NCBI GenBank assembly: GCA_030849805.1
Contig: JASANZ010002194.1
Coordinates: 1 to 64,000 of the forward strand
Length of the DNA: 64,000 bases
Reading direction: 5' to 3'
DNA from: Sergeia podlipaevii
Lineage: Eukaryota; Euglenozoa; Kinetoplastea; Trypanosomatida; Trypanosomatidae
Under the pieces are notes generated by a model, which searched no databases, was not told where the DNA came from, and was given only the letters and a program-made list of their open reading frames with translations. The position numbers and the translations under genes are program-made. Of the stretch, positions 40,536 through 51,186 are shown piece after piece (positions within the stretch are counted from its first letter, which is position 1; every line of letters begins with the position of its first letter).

Positions 40536-41446
40536 CCCCACCTGATCTTGTTTTATCTCAACCCCCTTCTTTGTTGTTATCGCGCTAAGAAGTGCGAGTA
40601 GTATACAAAAAGCAAGGCTTACAGTCGCTCTATTGCAGCAAGAAAAAAAAAAAACCCACCGATATTGAAGTATGCTATGTGTGTACACTCTTATCTCTCC
40701 TCTTTGTTTATGTGCGTGCGTGCACTTTTGAATACAATCTAATTTTGAAACTTTTTCCCTACCTTCTTTTTTTTTCCTTTCGCTCTATTTGCTGTCTCAC
40801 AACACAATATATAACTCTACAATGATAGACTATGCGGGAATAAATATATCAACAACAACAAAAAGAAAAGCTAGTGGTTATACGTCTGCAAGTTGTACTG
40901 AGGCAAAATATATAAATATACAAAACAAATTATAAGTGATTTCTCTCTCTACTGGAGGATGTTCTCAAGTACAGGTACAGTACGATTGCTAGTGTCGCCT
41001 CCTCTTTTCTCTAACAGTTCTTTTTTTCCCTTTTATTAGAAAAAAAGTACAAAAAACACTTTCCGTAAGAAGAAAAAAAAAATGTGGAGCAACACGCTTG
41101 CTTTCGAGAGGCGAGATATGATGGCTTGTTCCTCTATAGTGCGTACTGTTTTTTTTTTTTTTTAATATAAGGGGATGTAAAAATCACAAAGACAAAAGGG
41201 AGGAAAACAGAATAGCAATAGTATACACAAGCTACTGAGGTACCTTAAAGTGTCAATATATATATATATATATATATATCATTTTAAGGTGACTAGTCGT
41301 CACTTCACTTCTCAACAATAATGAGAAATGTAACATTTAATATCTTAAGAATATCTTTTTTGTGTTTGTATTCCCCATTATAGATATGTAAAAATGCATG
41401 CAATTCCTCATTCAGTCACACACACACAAAAAAAAAAAATGCACAT
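40536..41446. other. Spacer between CCCH-RRM-WW and J-like membrane genes
   Basis: This AT-rich spacer has an AT run at 41256-41279 enclosed by an 8-base inverted repeat (41242-41249 and 41283-41290) and T or A runs near 41148-41163. I see no gene. Confidence 0.6.
41242..41290. repeat. AT repeat inside an 8-base inverted repeat
   Basis: ACCTTAAA at 41242-41249 is matched by TTTAAGGT at 41283-41290, around an AT run of 12 copies at 41256-41279. The RNA could form a long hairpin about 160 bases after the stop codon of the CCCH-RRM-WW gene. Confidence 0.8.
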
Positions 41447-43228
41447 CTACCGCTTCGCCGAATACCGTTCCTGCGTAACTGGATGCTTCCACGTCGTAGA
41501 TTTCTTCCCGGTCTGCATGAAGTAGTACTGCATCGTACGACGCGACAAGCCGTACTCCCAGCCCTCTGGGAGAGGCGGGAAGGTCACCGCATCCATCGTC
41601 GCCGCGGCAGCAGCAGCGCCGGGTGTGTCTGCGGCTGACTGGCTTAGCGTAGTAGTAGTGGTAGGCTCAAGATTAGGGGTGCCACCAGAAGAAAACCTCT
41701 GACGTACACTACGGTCCTCTGCCATCGACCCCGGCGCAGAAAGCGAGTAGAAAGAAATCTTCAAGTCCGACGCTGATGTCGCCTGCGTTTTTGCAGTCTC
41801 GGCATGCTCATGCGTGTCAAACACCACCACTCCGTGTCGCTTGGAGGAGCCACTGCTGCGCGACATCAGCACTGTACGGCTATAGGAAAAGCCAGGGCAC
41901 TTGCAAAACATGTAGTATAGAGCTTTGGCGGTTACTTCCTTGTCAAGGCTACTCACAAACAAGGTATCCTTCTGCCTGTCCGCCACCCACGGGCACATCG
42001 GGGCCGCGTAGGAAGGGATAGCGGCTCCTGACACATTAGACTCCCCTGAGCTTGGCGGCGAGGTAGCCGGTGTCGATGAGGGAGGCAGCGTCGCAAGAGA
42101 AGAAGCTGGAAGTGGCAAGGAAGGTAGAAGCAGCTTGCTCACTGCATGCGGCCTGACGTGCACGTACGCACAGTGTTCAGCGCGTGTGCATTTATTGTGG
42201 GCTGCTTCGGGATAAAATGCCGGGCACACGTCGCGGCTGGTGATGACGCCAGAGCGTTTCTGCTCGATGAACTCACGCATCGCCGCCGTATCAAAAACGT
42301 CCGTAGTGGAAAGCGCCGAGAAGCCACCTGCGGAACGCACCGCAACGGTGTCATACACAGCAGTCGCAAGTACGCGACCCAGACCCACCTCTGCGGGACT
42401 CAGTGGATGCATGGGAAGCGGCATTCGCTGCGTGACGTAGCGACGCCATTTAGAACGCCGGCCAGGAGCGCTCAGCAACGCCGCACACAGCTCCGCCTGC
42501 TCCCCAGACGAGAAGTATACACGGCACCATTCAAAGTCTTGCTCAGCGTCTGCAGAACCCGTAGTAGTACCAGCAGCAGCAGTTACTGCTGCTGCCCCAG
42601 ACCGCGCTGTAGAGGCCATATTCACGCTCTCTAAGAAAACGTGCTCCAGCATGCCAGTGAGTTTCACTGAGTCCACCTCATCTGTCGCCTGCTCTTTGCT
42701 AAGCGCTGCACGCGGCCTGAACACACCGAGACGCACGCAACACCCCTCATCTAGCTCATGCATCTGCTTAGGAGCCGCGCTGAGCACTGGCAGGGGAGCT
42801 GAGACTATTGCATCGTAGGGTGTCGCCATAGTACTCCGGAAATATGAGGGTGGTGGAACGGGAAAGATAGACGCTGATGGCACAGAGGGAGATGCGGAGT
42901 CAGAAGAGGCATCTACGTGCGGACGTTTACGTACCGGAGCCTCGCTGCTGCTTCTACTGTCGTGACTTGCATTGCTGCTTTCATCACAGTGCTCAATGCT
43001 TGACCTTGACGCTGAGGTAGAATGAGATCCTGAGCCAGAGCACGAACCAGAGCCGCTGTACGACCCAGAACCTGAACCCGAGTAGTTGTGACCGCTACCG
43101 CTACCGCTGCTGCTGCCTGAAAAGTGCTCACTCTCCTCATCGCCGTTGCCACTGCCACTGCCACTACGGACCGGCGAGTTAAAAGGGGGAGACTGGGACC
43201 TGTCCCATTCATTTTTGGGAGCCTCCAT
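41447..43228 (-). CDS. CCCH - RRM - WW RNA-binding protein (593 aa)
   Basis: This encodes a 593-residue likely post-transcriptional regulator. The N-terminus (about 22-72) is a Ser/Gly repeat of the GSGSGS type. A CCCH finger of C-x11-C-x5-C-x3-H spacing uses C335, C347, C353 and H357. An RRM lies at about 421-495, with the RNP2-like LFVSSL and RNP1-like RHGVVVF. A C-terminal WW domain at about 553-583 has LPEGWEY, the YYF core and the second Trp with Pro (W580, P582). CCCH and RRM bind RNA; WW domains bind proline-rich partners. Gene expression in these organisms is controlled mainly after transcription, which suits this role. Low-complexity Ala/Ser/Thr linkers join the domains. The ATG at 43228 follows an AG at 43268-43269. 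Confidence 0.85.
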   Translation of the reverse strand: MEAPKNEWDRSQSPPFNSPVRSGSGSGNGDEESEHFSGSSSGSGSGHNYSGSGSGSYSGSGSCSGSGSHSTSASRSSIEHCDESSNASHDSRSSSEAPVRKRPHVDASSDSASPSVPSASIFPVPPPSYFRSTMATPYDAIVSAPLPVLSAAPKQMHELDEGCCVRLGVFRPRAALSKEQATDEVDSVKLTGMLEHVFLESVNMASTARSGAAAVTAAAGTTTGSADAEQDFEWCRVYFSSGEQAELCAALLSAPGRRSKWRRYVTQRMPLPMHPLSPAEVGLGRVLATAVYDTVAVRSAGGFSALSTTDVFDTAAMREFIEQKRSGVITSRDVCPAFYPEAAHNKCTRAEHCAYVHVRPHAVSKLLLPSLPLPASSLATLPPSSTPATSPPSSGESNVSGAAIPSYAAPMCPWVADRQKDTLFVSSLDKEVTAKALYYMFCKCPGFSYSRTVLMSRSSGSSKRHGVVVFDTHEHAETAKTQATSASDLKISFYSLSAPGSMAEDRSVRQRFSSGGTPNLEPTTTTTLSQSAADTPGAAAAAATMDAVTFPPLPEGWEYGLSRRTMQYYFMQTGKKSTTWKHPVTQERYSAKR

Positions 43229-43777
43229 ATTATTCTGTATCTATAGATAGGTAAACAACGTCTTTCTCTTTTAAGGAAAAAAGGCAAGTAGAAAGAAAAT
43301 CACACTGTGATGTTGCTTACCACTGGCTACGCCGAGTAATCAAATAAGTATGTCTGTGTGTGATTCAACTACTTCTAGAAAGGAAAAATCAACACTGCTG
43401 ACGTCCGCATGCGTACGTGAACACTCCTGATAGAAAGAAAGAGGGGAGGGAGTAGAACACAATGATTTGCAGCATTAGAATATATATATATATATATAGA
43501 ACAGCAATCATAGCTAATCCTACTTGATAGATGAAAAAAAAAAACACAAGATGAGAAAAACGCGCTTTTTTTTCTTGAAGAGGGAGTTTACTGTCGAAAG
43601 AGTGGCATAGTACAGAGTCGAATAGATAATATATATAAAGAAAAGACGAAGAGACGCCTGCAACCCAATTGAAGCTACTTTTGGCGTGGCCCGACCATTC
43701 TCTACTTACAAACGCACTTGTGATACAACTGGGTTTCATTTTTCCTCTACTCCTCCTCCTCACTTCACTACTTTTCA
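43229..43777. other. Spacer upstream of the CCCH-RRM-WW gene
   Basis: This spacer holds the leader and acceptor of the CCCH-RRM-WW gene (pyrimidine tract about 43270-43300, AG at 43268-43269) and a TA run at 43481-43498. I see no further gene. Confidence 0.6.
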
Positions 43778-46612
43778 TTACGCTGTTGAGAACTTTTGCT
43801 GCCAGCGTGGTGGTGCTGCCTCACTGGAGGCAGTACCAGGGATACTGGCGCCACCTGGTCTTGTAGCAGCAATACTTGGACGCGGTGGCGCAGTAAAATC
43901 CGTCTGAAAAGGCCGTTGTGTGGAAGCGTCAGCAATAGATTTGGTAGGCAACGGTGAGGCCGCACGGCGGGACACAATGGACGCGATGGAGTCCTCTCTG
44001 CTGTATTCGCTGTCCGCCCTGCATGGGGTGCTACGCCCGCTAGCTACACTCGCCGACCTGCTGCCGTGCCATCCAAGCCATTCCTCGACCAAAGAAGAAC
44101 CACCCGCGGAAGTGCGCGACGCTGCCATCTTCTTTCGTTGCTGGTCCAGTCTAGCCATAACATCCGCCAAGTAGCGCTCTGCCTCACCGGGTGCTTGCGC
44201 TGACTGACCCACACCACCGTCTGAGCGACGAAATCGAGAATCTACGCTGCTGCCTCGTTGCTGCTGCTGCTGAGGATGCTGCCGCTGGCGTATGGGTGAG
44301 TCCCCACGCAAGTAGGAGCGAAGTGGGGTGGTGTGGCTACTTGTGGAAAGCTTCGAGGTCTGTGGCTCTGCAGGGAGGCCTAACGCGGATGAGGGCGCAT
44401 GTTCTTTATGTTGGCTACTGGCACGAACAGGAATGAGTGTGGGGACCTCTAGTCCTGGCGTTGCCGCGCGCTGCCTAACGATAGGGGACGAGTTATTAAG
44501 AGAAAGGGAGTGCGGCAATGCTGCGGCAGTTGATAGTGAAGCAGTACTGCCGCTATATAAAGGGGCAGGCGCTGCTGTCCGAGGCGTCAAAATGACCTCA
44601 GTCACCCTCAGCTCTTGACCTCTTTGCTTCTCTGATGAAGCACTTCTCTTGAGCTGCTGCTGCGGTGGAGAAGCGGGCCGTGCAAACACTGAAGTAATGG
44701 CAATATTGCCTTTTGCTGGTGAAGCTGCCACTGCCACCGTCTTGCCACCAACCGGTAGGGTTGTCTGGAACTGTTGCTGCTGTTGCTGCTGGAGCACGTC
44801 TTGTCCATGCATGTGGCGATGTTTCTGTTGGTACTGAGAGTATGCATGAATTGGCCTCGGTGGCGGGGAGTCCTCTTTCGTGTAGTGGTCAGTGCCCGTG
44901 TGATCAGTGCCGATGGTACCTGCACTACCAATGTTGGCAGCACCAGCAGCAGGAGCGGCACTGGATAAAGAGGACTCACGCGGAGTTCGAGTCATAGGAG
45001 CTGGAGCAGCAGAATTACTCATAGCCGCTGCGACAGAAGGTGGGGGCCGCAGAACAGAGCTCGGGCCATGTGCACCACCAAACGAGTTGGGTGGTGGTGC
45101 TGCCACTGCCGTTCTTACATAGTCAACCGGCCGCTTCACTGCACTACTCTCTAAATGCGATCCAGTGCCCTTGAAGGCACCACCACCATTATTACTACCA
45201 CCTATCCCGCTTCCAGCGCCAGATGCCTGGGCATTCTTTCCTAACAGAAGGGACACTTCAAGATCGGGGGACCGATAGGCATTATCCTCATTGGCTTCGC
45301 CGTCAGGAGAAGAAGCAGCCGGGGCAGCAGAGGCAACCGCAACGGGTACCGTCATTACCACAGTTGGACGTGTCATTTGTGTTCTACGCACGGATATATC
45401 GAGTGTAGCGGTCTGCTGAGTAGGGTAGTAGCGAAAAGGAATAGAGTATTCCTTCCACGTATTCAACTCGACCTTGAACTTCGCTGGGGCAAGCGAGAAG
45501 CCCGCCACCTGCTTGTTTGCCTCCCATAGTGAAAAGCGCAACTTTTCATCATCGCCGTTGGTGAGAAGTGAAACACACGTTTGCTGATTCCCCAACTCGA
45601 TTGCCTTGGGGTTACGGCACTGACACGGCGTAGTGTAGAAAGAGAAGGAGCCGTAGCGCAGCTTGATATAGTACTCCCCGCTAAGTAGCAGCGGCGCAGG
45701 GTTGTGAAGATCAATGGATTCAGGCTTGACAAAGATGTTTTCAAGCCGTAGCGTGATGCTTTCCACTATGCGATCTGATGGACGGCGCAGTGGCTGAGTA
45801 TGCGAAGACGCACCACCCCCTCGAGAGGAGTCGGCTGTCAGTGGTAGCTGCGAGGTCTTGAGCGTGGACGGCACGCCTGGATGCGTAGATGCAGAGGAGG
45901 TAGAAACAGGCGGTGCTGAATGGCCAACAAATGCAGAGTTTCCCTCTGGCGCTGCAAGCGAAGACGGTGATGCCACTGCTGCTGCTCCCTTCGAAGGAGA
46001 AAACAAAGAGAAGAGCGCGTGACCGTCTTCATGAAAGGCACTGGACGGCGAGTGGTCGCGCCGGCGTGGTGGGAGCGCAGATTCAGAGCGGCGGGTGCGT
46101 GCCTTCACTGCGCCTGGAGGTGGTCGTTCAAATTCGCGCTCATCTACCTCGCGCACTACGAGTGCAAATAGGAGTTTCCCAATTACCTGCCCTGAGGCAT
46201 CACGCAGCTTAATAGCGTATGTCTTGCGCGGTCTGCCAAGATACGGGAGAGGATCTAGTGTGCCCTTGGCAATAACGGGGATGTCGCCTCCGGAGTAGTG
46301 AGAAGGGCGTAACTGAAAGGTTGCCACCTCACGTTCGCTGTTGATCTGCATTTCGTACTGTGTTGTGGCAAAGGTGAGTGCCATGTCGCCACCGAGGGAT
46401 TTGAAATAAGATTCAATAGTTGATCCGCTCTGTTGAAGGGAAACTGGATTTGCTGTGGCTTGCTGTGACCGCGACAGAGGGCACCACGTGCAGCTAAATG
46501 AAGCAGTGTCAGGGATACGGCGGCCATCCTCATCCTCGCTAAATAGCCCAGTGAAGATGGTGACGTCACACACAAAGCGGTACAAGGAGAATTCTAGGTG
46601 TAGCAGCCGCAT
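43778..46612 (-). CDS. Protein with C2-like domains and long disordered tail (944 aa)
   Basis: This encodes 944 residues from the ATG at 46612; the frame continues three codons upstream only to a TTG. Residues 1-155 read as beta-rich, C2-like (LEFSLYRFVCDV, YAIKLRDASGQVIGKLLFALVV). A second beta-rich unit at about 270-410 (LENIFVKPESIDL, GEYYIKLRYGSFSF, KLRFSLWEA) is also C2-like. The remainder is disordered, rich in Ser, Pro, Ala and Gln, with polyglutamine runs encoded near 44249-44270 and 44768-44795. Similar N-terminal C2 layouts occur in centriole and cilium proteins, but I see no specific match. No membrane segment is present. Function is unknown. Confidence 0.7.
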   Translation of the reverse strand: MRLLHLEFSLYRFVCDVTIFTGLFSEDEDGRRIPDTASFSCTWCPLSRSQQATANPVSLQQSGSTIESYFKSLGGDMALTFATTQYEMQINSEREVATFQLRPSHYSGGDIPVIAKGTLDPLPYLGRPRKTYAIKLRDASGQVIGKLLFALVVREVDEREFERPPPGAVKARTRRSESALPPRRRDHSPSSAFHEDGHALFSLFSPSKGAAAVASPSSLAAPEGNSAFVGHSAPPVSTSSASTHPGVPSTLKTSQLPLTADSSRGGGASSHTQPLRRPSDRIVESITLRLENIFVKPESIDLHNPAPLLLSGEYYIKLRYGSFSFYTTPCQCRNPKAIELGNQQTCVSLLTNGDDEKLRFSLWEANKQVAGFSLAPAKFKVELNTWKEYSIPFRYYPTQQTATLDISVRRTQMTRPTVVMTVPVAVASAAPAASSPDGEANEDNAYRSPDLEVSLLLGKNAQASGAGSGIGGSNNGGGAFKGTGSHLESSAVKRPVDYVRTAVAAPPPNSFGGAHGPSSVLRPPPSVAAAMSNSAAPAPMTRTPRESSLSSAAPAAGAANIGSAGTIGTDHTGTDHYTKEDSPPPRPIHAYSQYQQKHRHMHGQDVLQQQQQQQFQTTLPVGGKTVAVAASPAKGNIAITSVFARPASPPQQQLKRSASSEKQRGQELRVTEVILTPRTAAPAPLYSGSTASLSTAAALPHSLSLNNSSPIVRQRAATPGLEVPTLIPVRASSQHKEHAPSSALGLPAEPQTSKLSTSSHTTPLRSYLRGDSPIRQRQHPQQQQQRGSSVDSRFRRSDGGVGQSAQAPGEAERYLADVMARLDQQRKKMAASRTSAGGSSLVEEWLGWHGSRSASVASGRSTPCRADSEYSREDSIASIVSRRAASPLPTKSIADASTQRPFQTDFTAPPRPSIAATRPGGASIPGTASSEAAPPRWQQKFSTA

Positions 46613-47336
46613 GATTGGCAAAAAAAAAGTACTTTCAGTGAATATGTACTTCTTTTCAATCTCAAAAAAAGAAAAAGAATCAAATTATAAATAAAATAAT
46701 AAATATGCAAACTCTCTTGATGTCGCGCAGCTAAGTATATGCTTGACAACGGTCGATAATGACAGAGAAAGTGATATATACGTATAGTCAATTCCCTCTC
46801 ACACACGCACACGAAATGTGGGTAAGGTAAAAAAGAAAAATGTAAGTGTGTATGTGCCTCACGTAGGCAAAAAGAAATATGATCTATTACTTGTACAAAG
46901 TTATGTAAGCTAAGAAGACAACAGAAGAAAAAAAAAATGAACGGGCTTGTCCTAAGCAACAACGACAACAGCAACAAAAAAAATTGGGCAATCTAGCGTG
47001 AGTGTATAAATTAAAGGGCTGCTATATAAGTTCTCTTGCAGCACAAACACTATTTTTTTCTATTTAAGAAAAATAGAAGGAAGATGAAGAAAAGAAAAAT
47101 TTCCACTTGAAAGTATCCCCGTGAAGTAAAATGAATAACAACAAATAGCAAAAAAAAACTTGCCGGAATATGCATGTGCGCAAACACAGTTATATGCCTG
47201 ATCATATGAACAGCAAAAGAAAAGATATACGCCTTTTGGCATTATGATATATACTTTTTTTTCAGCTACAGTACTTGTTCATGAATAGCGGCAAAGTGAC
47301 GCTTCCCTTCGTTCCTCATACATACAGCTTCTCTTC
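46613..47336. other. Spacer upstream of the C2-like gene
   Basis: This is an AT-rich spacer with no repeats of note and no gene I can support. Confidence 0.6.
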
Positions 47337-50297
47337 CTATTTGCTAAGGCGAGAGTCGAACTCGTAAATAAAGTTTGAGCTCGATGGCGTCGTGAGTGAC
47401 CGTCCAAAGCCAGTAGTCTCCACACGTGGAGGCACTTCGCCGTCTGAGTACATGCTCGGACGCCTCCCCTCTCCCCTGTTCACGTCGGCCACAGCGCCAC
47501 GATGATCAATAGGGAGTGGCTGGTCGTCCAGCACACTATCCTCCTCAAGCGCAACGAGGCTCGTAGAGAAATCAGTAAAGCTCAACGCTGACTTACCGTC
47601 TAGTGGTGTGGAATGACCCCAATCATCCGTCCCTCTGCTTCCGACGGCGGCATTGCCAACGTCAGCATTAGGGTGCGCAAAGTGTGAAGTGGGCGACAAC
47701 CTGGACTGCGCGCCCGGACTTTGGTGTAGCGCACTTGGCAGTGGAGAATGACTATTGTTTGAAGGCACGATTGTTTTCAATGGCTGGTCATGGTGAGCTC
47801 GGCATGGTTGCTCTTGGTGGCGATGGTGCTTGGGTTGAGAACGAGCGTAGTTTAGCATTTTCGCATTCTCATCGCTCATGCTGCTGTTGCTTAGCATTGA
47901 GTGTGCCTGCGTGATGTCACGCAGTGGCTCGCGATCCCTAGTCTCTCGACCATAACGCGAAGAGGTCAGCATGGACTCTTCCAACTCCCGCACATATAGT
48001 GTCGTGCTCTCTACCGCAGTCCGCAAATGTTCAGCGTCGGCTCGCTCACGCTGCAACTGCAGCTCATAAAGGCGAATATCTGTTTCCGCCATTTCCGCCG
48101 CACAGCGCTGCCCTTCGGACTCTGCTGTTGTACGCCGCAACCTCTCACCAGCTTCAAGAGAGGCGTCTACAGCAGCAAAGAACCGACTGTGAAGGGACGA
48201 AAGACGACCAGCTTCCATGCCAAGATTTTCGGCAAAGGTCTCTCTGTTGCGTCTAAGTTGCTGCTGCCGCTCACATAGAACCTGAGAGCGGTGCGTGAGC
48301 TCGGTGATTGCGGTCGTTAGTGCATCCTCGGGTAGCTGGATCCCGACTTCCTCATTCATAGAGCCTCCACCACTACTGCTAATAAGTGTGCCTGCCAGGC
48401 GTCTGCGTATGTCGCTCTCCCAGGCACGCCGACACGCCCCAGCACCTTCATGCAGTCCCACCAACTTGGTGCGCTGTGCCGCCAGTCGGTCCGCGAAGTT
48501 CGTCACACACTGCTCAATCGGTGCTACGCCGGCCTTGAGCCGAGCCCATTTTCCTTGCAGCTCCGCCACGCGAGTTTGGGCCTGCCGCTGAAGCTCCAGC
48601 ACCCGCCTTTCTCTCTCCGCAACTGCCCCGCTAGACCCAGCAAAGGGCCGCTTGGAAGCAAAAGGAGTAGTGCCACCACTGGCATAACCAGAGGCAAGCA
48701 GATGCGTATCCGTACGCACCAGTTGCTGCACGTGCCGGATCCGCTCCGCAAGCTGGTCTACAGTGGTTCTCACGGCGTCCTTGACAGACACGCCCATGCT
48801 AGCAAGAGGAAACAGGGCGTCATCGCCGTCAGTGGTAGTCGATCCTCCAAGAGTGGCGCGCAAAATACGATGTCCAGAGATTAGGGACTCCTTCTCTGCC
48901 ACTATACGCTGACGAAACGCATTCAGATCGGCGTTGTATTGCTCGTAGGACTGCCTTTCGTGGATTGCCTGAGCCTTCAGCGCCTCCTCCAGACGTTGCT
49001 TTGCCGCTTCTTCCTGCTGCTTCAACCATGCCGTTGCCCTTTCACGGCTGGCCCTCTCAGACGCCTCTACCTTCTCTCGATATGCGGACACACGCCGCTG
49101 CGCCTCCTCAGCACGGGTGTGCTGCACCTTTAGCAGTGACTGTTTCAGCTGCCCAAAAGCGCTATCTGTCCGCTGTTGGTGCGCATGGCGTCGCCCTTCC
49201 TGATATCTGCAAAAGGCCTCTTCGCGCGCTGCCTTGTATGCCTCAAAGGTTGCAGCGCGACGCTTGCGGTCATTGATAAAAATGTCCTGTCGCTGCTGCG
49301 CAGCCTCCGCCATACACTCATGGATCGACCGGGACAGCAACGGTTTAACATGCAGAGAAAAGTCGCTGCGCATTGATCGGATAAGCGTCACCAGGCGGCG
49401 CTCCAGATCGCGAGCGGCTCCGTCGTGTGCACTAGTTGTGCTGTTGACGCCTACAACTCGGTCCTCCATTGCCTCAAATTCCTCTCTGACATCATTCAGG
49501 CGCTTCTCTTGTGTCTTTACGCGCTGTAGCTCCTGCGTCACCTGCTCTTGGTACGTAGATTCTAGCTCCTTCCTATACTCCTGTAGCTTTGCCTCTTGCT
49601 CCTCCGAGCTTCTCTCCATGGCGCTGCGATGCGCCTCCGCCTCAGACGCGTCCTGCCGTGCCTTACGAGCACGACCCTCGTTTTCCTTTGCTCGCAGGGC
49701 AGCCAGCTCAGCTTCAGCCTCCACACACTCTTTGCAAAGTGGATGCTCGCCACACTTCATGGAGGCAATTGCCATCTGAGAAGCACGCAGCTGCTGCTCC
49801 AAGCTCTCCAGCTCTGCTCGCAGATCGCGCATTTGCAGAGCCTCCGCAGATAGAGCGGGAGAAGTGGCAGAAGTCACTGCCGCCGCCGTTGTAGAGGCTG
49901 AAGGCGCCGTAAAGTGAGCCCCATCACTTTTATCATTCTCATCAAAGGGAAACGCAGGTGACGTGGTGTTCATTATGCCCCGCGAACTGATGTACGCGGT
50001 GGTTTCCGTGGCGTACGCAGTAGCAGCTGGCGATGGTGACGGAGACGATTGGGGCTCCAGGTTAAGAAAACTAAGCGGATCACCGTCGTCAGGTTGTGGT
50101 GTGGTCATTCTAGATTCTTCCAAAGTTGCTACCGTTGCTGAGTAGGCGGTACTGTAGGTAGGAAGAGGTGCTGCATCTCCAAAAAGCCAATCAGGCTCGG
50201 CGGAGGTGATGGTTGCGGGAGGTGGGGTAGAGAGAGTGCTTGCTACACTTGATGATGTTGCCTGCCCCCGGCGTCTCCCTGCTATAGGAACTGACAT
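47337..50297 (-). CDS. Long coiled-coil protein (986 aa)
   Basis: This encodes 986 residues. The first 140 residues are disordered and Ser/Thr/Pro-rich and include DWLFGD. From about 155 to 800 the protein is mostly coiled coil, very rich in Glu, Arg, Gln and Ala, with a short break near 495-565. The tail is disordered and Ser/His-rich. A middle segment (SLHVKPLLSRSIHECM, near 305) is more conserved in character. The plan resembles centriole or transition-fibre proteins such as FBF1, but this is only a suggestion. An AG at 50319-50320 after a pyrimidine stretch lies 22 bases before the ATG. Confidence 0.75.
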   Translation of the reverse strand: MSVPIAGRRRGQATSSSVASTLSTPPPATITSAEPDWLFGDAAPLPTYSTAYSATVATLEESRMTTPQPDDGDPLSFLNLEPQSSPSPSPAATAYATETTAYISSRGIMNTTSPAFPFDENDKSDGAHFTAPSASTTAAAVTSATSPALSAEALQMRDLRAELESLEQQLRASQMAIASMKCGEHPLCKECVEAEAELAALRAKENEGRARKARQDASEAEAHRSAMERSSEEQEAKLQEYRKELESTYQEQVTQELQRVKTQEKRLNDVREEFEAMEDRVVGVNSTTSAHDGAARDLERRLVTLIRSMRSDFSLHVKPLLSRSIHECMAEAAQQRQDIFINDRKRRAATFEAYKAAREEAFCRYQEGRRHAHQQRTDSAFGQLKQSLLKVQHTRAEEAQRRVSAYREKVEASERASRERATAWLKQQEEAAKQRLEEALKAQAIHERQSYEQYNADLNAFRQRIVAEKESLISGHRILRATLGGSTTTDGDDALFPLASMGVSVKDAVRTTVDQLAERIRHVQQLVRTDTHLLASGYASGGTTPFASKRPFAGSSGAVAERERRVLELQRQAQTRVAELQGKWARLKAGVAPIEQCVTNFADRLAAQRTKLVGLHEGAGACRRAWESDIRRRLAGTLISSSGGGSMNEEVGIQLPEDALTTAITELTHRSQVLCERQQQLRRNRETFAENLGMEAGRLSSLHSRFFAAVDASLEAGERLRRTTAESEGQRCAAEMAETDIRLYELQLQRERADAEHLRTAVESTTLYVRELEESMLTSSRYGRETRDREPLRDITQAHSMLSNSSMSDENAKMLNYARSQPKHHRHQEQPCRAHHDQPLKTIVPSNNSHSPLPSALHQSPGAQSRLSPTSHFAHPNADVGNAAVGSRGTDDWGHSTPLDGKSALSFTDFSTSLVALEEDSVLDDQPLPIDHRGAVADVNRGEGRRPSMYSDGEVPPRVETTGFGRSLTTPSSSNFIYEFDSRLSK

Positions 50298-50526
50298 TTC
50301 TCACGATGGAGAAAACAACTGAAGTGAGAAACAGTAACGCTTTTTCTTCTTCCCCTCTCTCAATATATATATAAATATGGACGGGTATAACACGTACGCA
50401 CTTCTTCACGTGGGCACAGTCCTATAAAAATCTAAAAATATATATATTTAATATATCAGCGTATGACAAGATATCTAACTAGTGCTTATATTTAAGCACA
50501 AAATGAAAAGAATTAACCCCTCTCCC

Positions 50527-50550
50527 TCTATCTATCTATCTATCTATCTA
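50527..50550. repeat. TCTA tetranucleotide repeat, 6 copies
   Basis: Six uninterrupted TCTA units lie in the spacer upstream of the 986-aa coiled-coil gene. It is the only tetranucleotide repeat of this length that I saw in the window. Confidence 0.95.
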
Positions 50551-51144
50551 TAGATATGTAATTGTATGAAGAGAAGGATTAAGAGAGTGCACCCCCAAAT
50601 CTTTCTGATGATATCACTTAAGATACTCTTGTAAATGCAGTGACCAAACAATTGCAATCCAACTCTAAATTCAAATGAAATAAAATCTATATATTAACAA
50701 CAACAACAAAAAAAAATCAGATGTTCACTTCCCTTGTGCGTCTATGTCTTTTTTTTTTAAAAAAAAAGCTTTTAAAAATAACTCCTTTATCCCTGTAAGT
50801 TGTGGGACACACAAATACACGTAATCTTTTAAACGTCCTCCTTCTCTCCCGTCCCTACTGCCGGCTCCTTCGCTCTCTGGAGCGATGTGCAACTGTGCGC
50901 CTGTAGTGAAGCCGGGGGGAATGAATGATCAAAACGCGCTAGTAAAATTAAATTTAAAGCAAAAAGAGAAGAAAACAAAGTAGTTAAAGAATGACAAGAA
51001 GGTTTAAAAGGCTCCACAACAGCACAAAGATGTAGAAGGAATATTCGAACTAAAAGCACGCGTCAAACCAAAGAAAAAGAGAACAATGATAACAAATTTA
51101 CTCACCAGAGTCATCTATATTAACGTATCTCACAAATGCACACG

Positions 51145-51186
51145 CACACACACACACACAAATATATATATATATATATATATATA
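51145..51186. repeat. Adjoining AC and AT dinucleotide repeats
   Basis: An AC run (51145-51160) passes directly into an AT run of 12 copies (51162-51185). It is a compound microsatellite in a spacer. Confidence 0.93.
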
